A stretch of DNA of 46,373 nt from CAIQJJ01 sp964606085 (GTDB lineage: Bacteria > Chloroflexota > Anaerolineae > Anaerolineales > UBA4823). Below the pieces are notes generated by a model. It was not told where the DNA came from, ran no database searches, and saw only the letters and a program-made list of their open reading frames with translations. The translations under genes and the position numbers were made by a program. The stretch's first letter is position 1. Each line of letters starts with the position of its first letter. Location: positions 1 through 46,373 of the forward strand of contig CAZSFD010000037.1 of the NCBI GenBank assembly GCA_964606085.1, given 5' to 3'. Of this stretch, positions 37,689 through 45,754 are shown piece after piece.

Positions 37689-38681
37689 TTACTTTCCCAA
37701 CGCCGCCACCATCGCCGTATAGCGCGGCGGCTCTTCCTCGAAAATGTATGTCACCGGCGTCACAATCACGCCGCTGCCGCCCACCGAACGCAGGGCGCGT
37801 ACCGCCGGGATCAGGTTCGATTTCCGCACGACAATGCTGACCGAATGATACGGCTCCCGGTTGCGGGTGTGGATGGGGGCAATGGTAGGGCCTTGCAACC
37901 CGCCCAGTTCGGGCCGGGCGAAGAGCGCCTGGGCGATAGCTTCAGGATCATTGCCGCGCATGTTGGCGATAACGAGGTAGTTTTCTTCGGCGCGCACATG
38001 GGCTTCGATGTATTCGAGCAACTGTGAGATTAGCTTGAGTGCATTCGGGTTGTTTTGCAGCTCGGAGCGGTTGGCGATAAGAACCGCCTGCGAATGGACG
38101 ATGGTTCCATCGCTCAGCGGGCGCAGGCGGTTGTCACGCAGCGTCTGGCCGGAGGCTACCAGGTCGCAGATCAGATCGGCGTAACCGATGGCGGGCGCCA
38201 CTTCGAGCGTGCCTTCCGATTCGACCAGGGCGGCGTTGGTGATATTTTGCTGCGCCAGAAAACGCCCGGTGAGCTTGAGAAAGTGCGTGGCCACGCGTAA
38301 GGGATGCGCTTGCCCGGCAGCGTAGCTGCGCAAGTCGGCGACGGTCTGCACCGGCCAGCTTTCTGGCACGGCCAGGGCCAGCGAACACTGCCCAAACCCC
38401 AACGCTTCGTGGACGACGATAATTTCGCCATTGTCGCCGCCGCGTTCTTGCACCACATCCAACCCGGTGATGCCGAAATCCACTGAGCCGTCGCGCACGC
38501 TGGTGACGATGTCGGTCGGGCGCTGGTAGATGACGGTCAGGCCGGGCAGATCGGGCAGTGCGGCCTCATATTGGCGCGGGTTGGGGCGGTAGATACTCAG
38601 GCCGCAGCGGGCCAGGAAGTTGACAGCGTCTTCGGCCAGACGGCCCTTGGATGGCAGGGAGAGACGGATAGGGCGGGACAT
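37689..38681 (-). CDS. hisG: HisG: ATP phosphoribosyltransferase, long form
   Basis: 330-aa enzyme for the first step, joining ATP and PRPP. MSRPIRLSLPSKGRLAEDAVNFL at the start, DIVTSVRDGSVDFGITGLDVVQE, LRVATHFLKLTGRFLAQ and the PRPP loop VESEGTLEVAPAIGYADLICDLVASG are hallmark motifs. The C-terminal ~80 residues (from about 245, YHSVSIVVRKSNLIPAVRALRSVGG) are the regulatory domain that binds histidine in the long form, so no HisZ is needed. The ATG at 38681 has GGAG 5 bases ahead, right after the attenuator T-tract. It is the first structural gene of the operon. Confidence 0.97.
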   Translation of the reverse strand: MSRPIRLSLPSKGRLAEDAVNFLARCGLSIYRPNPRQYEAALPDLPGLTVIYQRPTDIVTSVRDGSVDFGITGLDVVQERGGDNGEIIVVHEALGFGQCSLALAVPESWPVQTVADLRSYAAGQAHPLRVATHFLKLTGRFLAQQNITNAALVESEGTLEVAPAIGYADLICDLVASGQTLRDNRLRPLSDGTIVHSQAVLIANRSELQNNPNALKLISQLLEYIEAHVRAEENYLVIANMRGNDPEAIAQALFARPELGGLQGPTIAPIHTRNREPYHSVSIVVRKSNLIPAVRALRSVGGSGVIVTPVTYIFEEEPPRYTAMVAALGK

Positions 38682-38690
38682 TTTTACTCC

Positions 38691-38721
38691 AAAACAAAAC
38701 CCCCCGGCCTGAACCGGGGGG
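38691..38721 (-). terminator. his attenuator terminator hairpin
   Basis: On the minus strand, CCCCCCGG (38721-38714) and CCGGGGGG (38707-38700) form an 8-bp GC-only stem with loop TTCAGG, followed at once by TTTTGTTTT (38699-38691): an intrinsic terminator. It ends one base before the hisG ribosome site GGAG (38690-38687). Upstream bases 38723-38713 can instead pair with 38759-38746 (ACCGG with CCGGT, GGGTT with AACCC), which would take away the terminator's 5' arm. This is the expected antiterminator. Confidence 0.85.
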
Positions 38722-38758
38722 TTGAAACGTTTGTCAAAGGCAACAAACCCGACACCGG

Positions 38759-38809
38759 TCAGGCGGAAGGTTTGTTGTGATGATGAGGGGTGCAGAAGTT
38801 TGTCTTCAT
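38759..38809 (-). CDS. hisL: His-rich leader peptide (hisL-like)
   Basis: A 16-codon reading frame, MKTNFCTPHHHNKPSA, with three successive His codons (CAT CAT CAC, 38785-38777). It lies between the his promoter and the attenuator terminator. Nine bases within the codons after the His run (CAACAAACC, 38777-38769) are complementary to GGTTTGTTG (38749-38741). A ribosome stalled for lack of His-tRNA would block that pairing and free segment 2 to form the antiterminator. Its ATG is only 10 bases past the -10 box and has no ribosome site, so the transcript is nearly leaderless. That it is translated is inferred. Confidence 0.8.
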   Translation of the reverse strand: MKTNFCTPHHHNKPSA

Positions 38810-38819
38810 AGCGGGCGAA

Positions 38820-38848
38820 AGTTTATCACGCTGAAAATGGAGCGTCAA
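38820..38848 (-). promoter_or_regulatory. his operon promoter
   Basis: Reading leftwards, TTGACG (38848-38843) and TAAACT (38825-38820) have an ideal 17-bp spacer. The transcript would begin about 38813, only a few bases before the leader-peptide ATG at 38809. It stands 50 bp downstream of the end of rpoB. Confidence 0.75.
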
Positions 38849-38865
38849 CGAACAGAATGCACAAG

Positions 38866-38893
38866 ATCGTTGACCCATTCTTCGTCAACCGAT
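38866..38893 (-). terminator. Hairpin after rpoB
   Basis: ATCGGTTGAC (38893-38884) pairs with GTCAACGAT (38874-38866) apart from one bulged G. It starts 6 bases after the rpoB stop and lies just ahead of the his promoter. There is no good T-tract, so it is a weak or factor-dependent terminator at best. Confidence 0.45.
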
Positions 38894-38899
38894 GGGGTG

Positions 38900-41800
38900 C
38901 TAATAGTCGTCACCCAGGCCCAACAAGCCAGTGACCAGTTTCGGCGGCTTGGCGCGTTCTTCGTCTTTGCCAAACTTGATCACCTCGCCATTTTCGGTCA
39001 CAGCTTCGACAGCCAGCCCCAGGGATTGCAACTCTTTCACCAGCACGCGGAACGAGGCCGGGATACTAGGGTCTTCAATCGGTTCGCCTTTGACGATGGC
39101 TTCATAGGTTTTCACGCGGCCTTGCACATCATCCGATTTGACGGTGAGCATTTCTTGCAAAATGTAGGCTGCGCCGTAGGCTTCCAGCGCCCACACTTCC
39201 ATTTCACCGAAGCGCTGCCCGCCAAACTGCGCCTTACCCCCCAACGGCTGCTGCGAGACGAGGCTGTATGGCCCGGTGGAGCGGGCGTGAACTTTGTCTT
39301 CGACCAGGTGGTGCAGCTTGAGCATGGTCATTACGCCGACGGTCACGGGGCGGTCGTAGGGGTCGCCCGTTTTGCCGTCGCGCAGGTATTGTTTTCCCAG
39401 GGTCGGCACGGGGTAGCCGTTCATCAACGAAACTTGCTCTGCTTTTGCCAGCAGCATGTCATCCGCCACTTCATCGCTATCTTCACCCATCACATCCAAC
39501 CACAGGCGCAGGCAGGTGGTGATGGCATTGCGGTCTTGCATTTCACGTTCGGCAGGGGTGAGAACCACCTCTTCGCTGGTGACAATTTGATCGGGGTCAA
39601 AACCCTGGTCGCGCAGCCACTCGCGCATGGCAGCCTGGTGCGCGTAGCGCGTATCGGAAACCATTTGGAAGACGTCGTAACCGCGTTCGCCCAACCATGA
39701 TTCCATGTAAAGCAAGCGCACTTCGTTGTCATCTTGCAGGCTGTCCGAATCATATTCATCTTGTTTGATCCAGGCCCAGGCTCTATCTGCCGTACTCTGC
39801 CATGCCTGATCGCTCAACCACGATCGGGCCAATTCGGCTTCGATCTCTTCTTCGTGAGCGCCGTCGAAAACGGGGGTGATAGCGCGGAAGCCCAGGCGCA
39901 TGGAGGCCCAGCCCAGATGTGTTTCCATCACCTGCCCGAGGTTCATGCGGCCAGGAACGCCCGTTGGGTTGAGGATGATGTCAACGGGCGTGCCATCTTC
40001 GAGGAAGGGCATATCTTCGACGGTAACCACACGTGAGACGACGCCCTTGTTGCCGTGACGCCCGGCCATCTTATCGCCAGCGGTGATCTTACGCCGCTGG
40101 GCGACCGAGACGCGCACCATCATGTCCACACCTGCCGAAAGGTCGGCGTTATCTTCGCGGGTGAAGACTTTGACATCCACCACCTTGCCGCGCTCGCCGT
40201 GGGGCATACGCAGCGAGGTGTCTTTCACGTCACGCGACTTCTCACCGAAGATAGCACGCAACAGGCGTTCTTCGGGGGTCAGCTCTTTTTCGCCTTTCGG
40301 CGAAATTTTGCCTACCAGGATGTCATTGGGCCCAACTTCAGCGCCGATGCGGATGATGCCGCGCTCATCGAGGTCTTTGATGGCATCATCGCCCACGTTG
40401 GGAATATCGCGGGTGATTTCTTCGGGGCCGAGGCGGGTATCCCGCGACTCGACCTCATATTTTTCGATGTGAACGGAGGTGAACTTGTCATCTTGCACCA
40501 GGCGTTCAGAGATGACAATCGCGTCCTCAAAATTGGCCCCTTCCCAGGAGAGGAAAGCCACGACAACGTTCTGGCCCAGGGCCAGTTCACCGCTCTCGGT
40601 GGAGGATGAATCGGCGATCACATCGCCTTTGTGGACAATCTGGCTTTTGACCACCGCCGGACGCTGGTCAATGCACGTGCTTTGGTTCGAGCGTTGATAT
40701 TTGCGCATCTGATAGGTGCGTAATTCGCCTTTATTGTTGCGCAAGACGATGGAATTGCCCGTGACGGAAAGCACTTCGCCATCTTCCTCGGCCACAACCA
40801 CCTGGCCTGAGTCCATGGCGGCATGATATTCCATGCCGGTGGAAACCTGGGGGATGTCGGGGCGCAGCAACGGCACGGCCTGGGCCTGCATGTTCGAGCC
40901 CATCAGCGCCCGGTTGGCGTCATCATGTTCTAGGAAGGGGATCAGCGCGGCCGAAATGCCGACAACCTGATGCGGGGCAACGTCCATGTAGTTGACATTT
41001 TCGGGCGTGGTAAAGTCGAACCCGGAGTGATAGCGCATCGAGACGCGTGTGCGCACAAATTCGCTGTATTCGGTCAGCGGGGCGTTGGCCTGAGCGATCA
41101 CAAAGCGGTCTTCGGCGTCGGCGGAGAGGTATTCGATTTCGTCGGTAACGAAGGGAACGATCAGCGCTTCACCGCCAGCGCGCACGCCGCGAATTTTTTC
41201 GGCCAGTTCAGGGGTGATGCGATCTCCCTCGCTGGCGATCACTTCGCCGGTGGCCGTATCCGCCACGTTTTCGCGCAGCGAGCGGCCAACCAGCCGTGGA
41301 TCGCTCACTTTGATAGACTTGCGCACCCGGCGATAGGGGGTTTCGATAAAGCCATATTCGTTGACGCGTGCAAACGATGACAGGCGGCCAATCAGGCCGA
41401 TGTTCGGGCCTTCGGGTGTTTCAATCGGGCAGATGCGGCCATAGTGCGAGTGATGCACATCGCGCACATCGAAACCGGCGCGCTCACGGCGCAGGCCGCC
41501 TGGCCCAAGCGCCGAGAGTGTGCGTTTGTGGCGTAACTCGGCGAGTGGGTTGGTCTGGTCCATGAATTGGGAAAGCTGGCTCGATCCGAAGAACTCACGT
41601 AGCGCGGCCACCACCGGGCGGATGTTGATCAGGGTGATTGGGGTGAGTTGATCCTGGTCGCGGATGGACATGCGTTCTTTGATGACGCGTTCCATACGGC
41701 GCAGGCCGATGCGCAGCTTGTTTTGGATCAACTCGCCAACGGTTTTGGCGCGGCGGTTGCCGAGGTGGTCAATATCATCGGCGGCCTGGGTGCCGTTGTT

Positions 41801-42811
41801 GATGCTGATCATCCGGCGCAGCAGGCCGATGATGTCCCATTTGGTGATGGTGCGGTGGGTGATCGGGATGCGCTCGTGCAGTTCGAGTTTCTGGTTGAGC
41901 TTGTAGCGCCCGACGCGTTCGAGGTCGTAGTGACGCTGATCGAAAAGCTGCTCTTCGAGAAATTCGCGGGCGTTTTCGAGTGTGGCCGGGTCGCCGGGGC
42001 GCATGCGCTTGAAAAATTCGAGGATGGCCGCCTCGCCGACGGTCAGGCCGCCGCTCAAATCCCACTCCGGTTCCTGGTAGAACGACGAGGCGATGTACAT
42101 GCGGTCGGGATTGTTGTCAATATCAGCAAACAGGCTGAGGATTTCTTCGTCGGAGCCGGTTTTGATGGGTGAATCGAGTGTGCCATCGTTGACGGCGGCC
42201 AGGGCGCGCAGGAAGATCGTCACCGGCACGGTGCGCTTGCGGTTGAAGCGCAGGGTAAGGTAATCGGTCTTGCGGGTTTCAAATTCCATCCAGGCGCCAC
42301 GATCGGGGATGAGTTTGGCGTGGGCGAGTGGGCGGCCGGTGGCGCGGTCAACCGGGGCTTCGAAGTAGACGCCGGGCGAACGAATCAATTGTGAGACGAC
42401 GACACGTTCTGTTCCATTGATGATGAACGTACCTTTTTCGGTCATCTCTGGAAAATCACCCAGGAATATATCTTGCTTGATCGGCTCGGGGACATCTGGC
42501 CCGGCCAGCAGCACCGAGACGTACAGCGGGCTGGCGAAGGTCAGGTCGCGCTCCACGCATTCTTCCAGCGTATGCTTGGGCTCGCCGAACCAATACGTCA
42601 ATTTCCACTGTTCCGATTCGGGCGTGCGGCTGGGGAAATAGAGCTTCATGCCCTTGTTGTAGGATTCAATCGGTGAGATTTCATGGAAAAGATCACCCAG
42701 GCCCTCCTTTTTGAGGCGCTCGAACGACTCGAGCTGCACTTCGATCAGGTCGGGCAAGGGGAGTTGGACACGAATGCGAGCATACGATTTGCTGGGGAGG
42801 GAAGATGCCAT
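38900..42811 (-). CDS. rpoB: RpoB: RNA polymerase beta subunit
   Basis: 1303-aa beta subunit, catalysing RNA synthesis together with RpoC. The rifampicin region is FFGSSQLSQFMDQTNPLAEL followed by HKRTLSALGPGGL and ICPIETPEGPNIGL. Further conserved blocks are GQNVVVAFLSWEGANFEDAI, GRHGNKGVVSRVV, NPTGVPGRMNLGQ and, near the end, KAQFGGQRFGEMEVWALEAYG. Between TPVFDGA and LRDGKTG, where most beta subunits have about 25 residues, there are about 150 (roughly residues 989-1137), a charged, mostly helical insertion. The ATG has AGGAG 8 bases ahead. The next gene downstream is hisG, not rpoC. Confidence 0.98.
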   Translation of the reverse strand: MASSLPSKSYARIRVQLPLPDLIEVQLESFERLKKEGLGDLFHEISPIESYNKGMKLYFPSRTPESEQWKLTYWFGEPKHTLEECVERDLTFASPLYVSVLLAGPDVPEPIKQDIFLGDFPEMTEKGTFIINGTERVVVSQLIRSPGVYFEAPVDRATGRPLAHAKLIPDRGAWMEFETRKTDYLTLRFNRKRTVPVTIFLRALAAVNDGTLDSPIKTGSDEEILSLFADIDNNPDRMYIASSFYQEPEWDLSGGLTVGEAAILEFFKRMRPGDPATLENAREFLEEQLFDQRHYDLERVGRYKLNQKLELHERIPITHRTITKWDIIGLLRRMISINNGTQAADDIDHLGNRRAKTVGELIQNKLRIGLRRMERVIKERMSIRDQDQLTPITLINIRPVVAALREFFGSSQLSQFMDQTNPLAELRHKRTLSALGPGGLRRERAGFDVRDVHHSHYGRICPIETPEGPNIGLIGRLSSFARVNEYGFIETPYRRVRKSIKVSDPRLVGRSLRENVADTATGEVIASEGDRITPELAEKIRGVRAGGEALIVPFVTDEIEYLSADAEDRFVIAQANAPLTEYSEFVRTRVSMRYHSGFDFTTPENVNYMDVAPHQVVGISAALIPFLEHDDANRALMGSNMQAQAVPLLRPDIPQVSTGMEYHAAMDSGQVVVAEEDGEVLSVTGNSIVLRNNKGELRTYQMRKYQRSNQSTCIDQRPAVVKSQIVHKGDVIADSSSTESGELALGQNVVVAFLSWEGANFEDAIVISERLVQDDKFTSVHIEKYEVESRDTRLGPEEITRDIPNVGDDAIKDLDERGIIRIGAEVGPNDILVGKISPKGEKELTPEERLLRAIFGEKSRDVKDTSLRMPHGERGKVVDVKVFTREDNADLSAGVDMMVRVSVAQRRKITAGDKMAGRHGNKGVVSRVVTVEDMPFLEDGTPVDIILNPTGVPGRMNLGQVMETHLGWASMRLGFRAITPVFDGAHEEEIEAELARSWLSDQAWQSTADRAWAWIKQDEYDSDSLQDDNEVRLLYMESWLGERGYDVFQMVSDTRYAHQAAMREWLRDQGFDPDQIVTSEEVVLTPAEREMQDRNAITTCLRLWLDVMGEDSDEVADDMLLAKAEQVSLMNGYPVPTLGKQYLRDGKTGDPYDRPVTVGVMTMLKLHHLVEDKVHARSTGPYSLVSQQPLGGKAQFGGQRFGEMEVWALEAYGAAYILQEMLTVKSDDVQGRVKTYEAIVKGEPIEDPSIPASFRVLVKELQSLGLAVEAVTENGEVIKFGKDEERAKPPKLVTGLLGLGDDY

Positions 42812-42885
42812 ACAGGTTCTCCTGGAGATGGATAAAACTTCAAATGATCGGATCAGTCGCCGGGTTTAGCAATAGACAGCAAAAG

Positions 42886-42912
42886 CGTGCGAGGTAAAAA
42901 TTACCTCGCACG
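42886..42912 (-). promoter_or_regulatory. Hairpin in rpoB leader
   Basis: A perfect 12-bp stem (CGTGCGAGGTAA / TTACCTCGCACG, 3-base loop) followed on the minus strand by CTTTTGCTG. It lies in the long 5' leader, 75 bases before the rpoB start. It could be an attenuator, a binding site for autoregulation, or a processing site. Confidence 0.6.
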
Positions 42913-43006
42913 ATGTATGGGGAGCAGATGTTCGCAATGAAGACCCCGGTTTCAAATGATTTCACAAAGGAATTCCAGCGACCAAATTGTCACGCGACGA
43001 AATAAC

Positions 43007-43036
43007 ATTATACCGGAAAATCCAGGAATGGGTCAA
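43007..43036 (-). promoter_or_regulatory. rpoB promoter
   Basis: Reading leftwards, TTGACC (43036-43031) and TATAAT (43012-43007) are 18 bp apart, close to consensus. The expected start near 43000 leaves a leader of about 190 bases before rpoB. It lies 30 bp past the end of the glycosyltransferase gene. Confidence 0.8.
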
Positions 43037-43065
43037 GAACGAATTTTTTTTCATTTGTGGGTGTA

Positions 43066-44148
43066 TCACCCAAATTGTTCAAAAACCCTGCCTAACTTAT
43101 TCGTTGCCGCGCTCCAGGGGAAGCGTTGGGCCTGGGCCGGCCCCCGTTGGCTGTAATCGTCGCGCAGGGTTGGCTTGAGGGCGATGGCCAGCATGGCCTC
43201 CTGGATTTCCTGACTTTGGTAGGGGTTGACCAGCCAGGCGGCCTGTCCCACCACTTCTGGGATGGATGTCGTATTGGATGTAATGACCGGGGTTCCGCAG
43301 GCCATGGCTTCCAAAGGGGGCAGGCCAAATCCTTCATAAAGCGCCGGAAAGACGAAGGCTAATGCGGCGCTGTATAAAGCCGGAAGGTACTCATCGGCTG
43401 CATAGCCGAGAAAGCGGGTATTGGCTGGAATGTTCACCGTCTGCCAGGTGCGAAATGATTTGTACGTTTCCCCTATGATGACGAGAAAGGTATTGCTGAT
43501 TTGCTGGTTGATATTTTCCCAGGCTTGCAAAAGCCGGGCGAGGTTTTTGCGTGGTTCGAGCGACCCCAGGTATAAGAAGAAGTTGGCTGGCAGGGAAAAC
43601 TTCGCGCGGACAGCTTCTATTTCTGAGCGGGAGGCGCGGTGAAACCGTGCATGCACGCCGCCGGGTATGACGGTGATGTTGCTGTCGGCGATGTGGCTGT
43701 GTTGCAACAGGCGCTCTTTGGAATGGTTTGAATCGGTGATAATGTGCCGGGCGCGCTTGAGTAATTGCGGCAGCAGAAATTGATACCAGCGGGCAAAAGC
43801 AGGGCTGAACCATTCGGGGTGATCGAGCGCAGCGGCATCATGGATGGTGACAATTTGCTTGGGTGAGGTAATTGGCCCCGAATTGCAGGGACTCCATAAA
43901 AGATGTTGCCTGGTGTGTGTTGGCAGCTCCAGTTGCTCCCACGGATGCCCCTGCAAGCATCCGGTTTGCCGGATGCTTGTGTTTTGATAAGCAGTTCGCC
44001 CAGGATTTCTCAGCCTGGGCGAAATAAGTTCCAGCGTTTGTGCAGGATGGGGGGTGCTATCCATCTCCTGGATGATTTCGTGGGCATATCGTTGCACGCC
44101 GGTGATGCGTTGGGTGAGAAAGCGGGCATTGACAAGAACCTTCTGCAT
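43066..44148 (-). CDS. Glycosyltransferase family 4
   Basis: 360-aa GT-B fold glycosyltransferase of family GT4. MQKVLVNARFLTQRITGVQRYAHEI resembles mannosyltransferase starts. TVIPGGVHARF and FLYLGSLEPRKNLARLLQAW mark the entry of the C-terminal half. The E-x7-E nucleotide-sugar motif is in ALYEGFGLPPLEAMACGTPV, followed by SIPEVVGQAAWLVNP. It transfers a sugar from an activated donor to a glycan or lipid, with the donor unknown. The frame extends to a GTG at 44193 overlapping the previous stop. I prefer the ATG at 44148. It follows the two glycoside-hydrolase-like genes, as in a surface polysaccharide cluster. Confidence 0.88.
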   Translation of the reverse strand: MQKVLVNARFLTQRITGVQRYAHEIIQEMDSTPHPAQTLELISPRLRNPGRTAYQNTSIRQTGCLQGHPWEQLELPTHTRQHLLWSPCNSGPITSPKQIVTIHDAAALDHPEWFSPAFARWYQFLLPQLLKRARHIITDSNHSKERLLQHSHIADSNITVIPGGVHARFHRASRSEIEAVRAKFSLPANFFLYLGSLEPRKNLARLLQAWENINQQISNTFLVIIGETYKSFRTWQTVNIPANTRFLGYAADEYLPALYSAALAFVFPALYEGFGLPPLEAMACGTPVITSNTTSIPEVVGQAAWLVNPYQSQEIQEAMLAIALKPTLRDDYSQRGPAQAQRFPWSAATNKLGRVFEQFG

Positions 44149-44180
44149 GGCGTGAAAGGGGACGGAGGGGGCTGCTGGCC

Positions 44181-45746
44181 CTATTGACCCCACACCAGGT
44201 AAACGGGCGTCAGCGTGGTTATCCAGGTATTTCCAGGGATGGGGAGCGTGTTTCCATACACGTCATAGGCGGCGCTGGGCGTGGCGGGCAAGGTGATCTC
44301 GTGTTCCAGCCCATCCAGCGACCAAATGAGCCACAGGAGTTGAGCATCTTTTTCAAAGCGATAGGCCAGTACATTGGCTATGCCATCCTGGTCGGTATCA
44401 TAGGCCAATTCAGGTAAGGATGCTGTGATGGCAGATAATTGTGCGCTGGAAAACGCAAAGGCGTGGTAGAGCGGCAGCGGGCTTGAGTCGCGTGCCAGCA
44501 GACCGGAACCTCGCCAGCCATAGAGGGAGTACCAGATGTTGTTTTGGATATTCAAGGATACGATGGCGGCATACACCTGGGCGGCGTAGAAGGCTTTGGT
44601 TTGCTGATACGCTTCTGTCTGGCAAGGAGCTTCGCTGCCATCGCGCCCGCAGATCACGGCTACTTCTGTATTCATCAGGTATTTTTCTTCTTGGTTGTAC
44701 CGTGCCAGCAAGTTGCGGATGTAATTGGCTTTGGCAATCACCACCGGCCCGGTAGTGTTCCACAGGCTGTTCCAATTGGAATTGCCATATTTGCCTAATT
44801 CGCCCTGGTAGTAATCATACGCATGGAAGCTGACCCCATCGAAGTAGTCGCCGCCGCCGACGGCAAGTATCCCTTCCAAAAAGGTTGCGGGGGTGCAATT
44901 GCGATATTCTCCAGGTTTATCGGGAATTGCTGGTGGGTGAACGGGATCGCAATCGAGCAGCAATCCGCCTATCAGCACCTGGGCATCGGGGTTGGCGGCT
45001 TTAGCGGCGATGTAGGCTACTTTTAGCATTTCGGCATAATAAGCACCGCCGTAATAGGCCACATCATCATCTCCCCAGCATCCCAGGGCATTGACCACAT
45101 CGGGTTCGTTCCAAAATTCCCAATACTTGATATTGTAGGGTGGGGCGCTATACCGCTGTACTGCGTCGAACACGAACAAGCCAAAAGTTTCCAGTTTGTC
45201 CAGGGCAATGGCGCCGCAGCTATAGCCATCCTTAAGCGCCCATGGCGGAGTGCCACCCATGATCAAGATTATATTGATGCCAGCTTCGCTGGCTGTGACC
45301 AGGCGGGCGTCGAGTTTTGACATGGCTTCCCAGTATCTTCGGCCTGGAGATGTTTCCACCGCCCCCCAATTGAAGTCCCGGCGTAACCAATGGGAGCCAG
45401 CCTGGGCGCTCATTTGAATTTGCTCATCCGCCATTATATCTAACTGGATGCCGTAAATGGGTGCTGACGGCACAGCCCGTTTGATTTCGGTGGGTGTTGG
45501 CGTGGGCGAGGCATCTGATGTTGGTGTTGTTGGTGGTAGTTCCTGAACCGTTGATGTTGCTGTAGGGGTGATGGATGGCGGCTGAGGTGTTGCCGAGTTC
45601 TCTGGACGCGGGGCGTCAGTGGATATAACGACACCTTGATTGGTTGGGGTTGGTATTACAGGCGTGGGTGTGCTGTCTGATGACTCACAGCCAGACAGCA
45701 TCAGACAACCTGAAAGCAACAGGGCGGTGAAAAGTTGGATGCGCAT
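44181..45746 (-). CDS. Lipoprotein with clan GH-A glycoside hydrolase domain
   Basis: 521-aa secreted lipoprotein. The signal peptide ends in LSGC (Cys20; another LSGC ends at Cys14), and a Thr/Pro-rich linker of about 70 residues is followed by a TIM-barrel domain (from about 95) of the GH39/GH5-like clan GH-A. The catalytic acid/base Glu214 is in WEFWNEPD, and the probable nucleophile Glu361 is in MNTEVAV. A C-terminal region (about 430 on) looks like a beta-rich cap (EHEITLPATPSAAYDVYGNTLPI). It probably cleaves a glycan outside the cell. The start is the ATG at 45746 (a GTG at 45749 is possible). The neighbour at 45755 is a close paralog. Confidence 0.82.
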   Translation of the reverse strand: MRIQLFTALLLSGCLMLSGCESSDSTPTPVIPTPTNQGVVISTDAPRPENSATPQPPSITPTATSTVQELPPTTPTSDASPTPTPTEIKRAVPSAPIYGIQLDIMADEQIQMSAQAGSHWLRRDFNWGAVETSPGRRYWEAMSKLDARLVTASEAGINIILIMGGTPPWALKDGYSCGAIALDKLETFGLFVFDAVQRYSAPPYNIKYWEFWNEPDVVNALGCWGDDDVAYYGGAYYAEMLKVAYIAAKAANPDAQVLIGGLLLDCDPVHPPAIPDKPGEYRNCTPATFLEGILAVGGGDYFDGVSFHAYDYYQGELGKYGNSNWNSLWNTTGPVVIAKANYIRNLLARYNQEEKYLMNTEVAVICGRDGSEAPCQTEAYQQTKAFYAAQVYAAIVSLNIQNNIWYSLYGWRGSGLLARDSSPLPLYHAFAFSSAQLSAITASLPELAYDTDQDGIANVLAYRFEKDAQLLWLIWSLDGLEHEITLPATPSAAYDVYGNTLPIPGNTWITTLTPVYLVWGQ

Positions 45747-45754
45747 CACAGGGC

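Noticed and set aside
38691..38809. T-box riboswitch controlling hisG
   Set aside because: No T-box sequence (UGGNACC context) or specifier-loop layout is visible. A short frame with three His codons explains the leader better.
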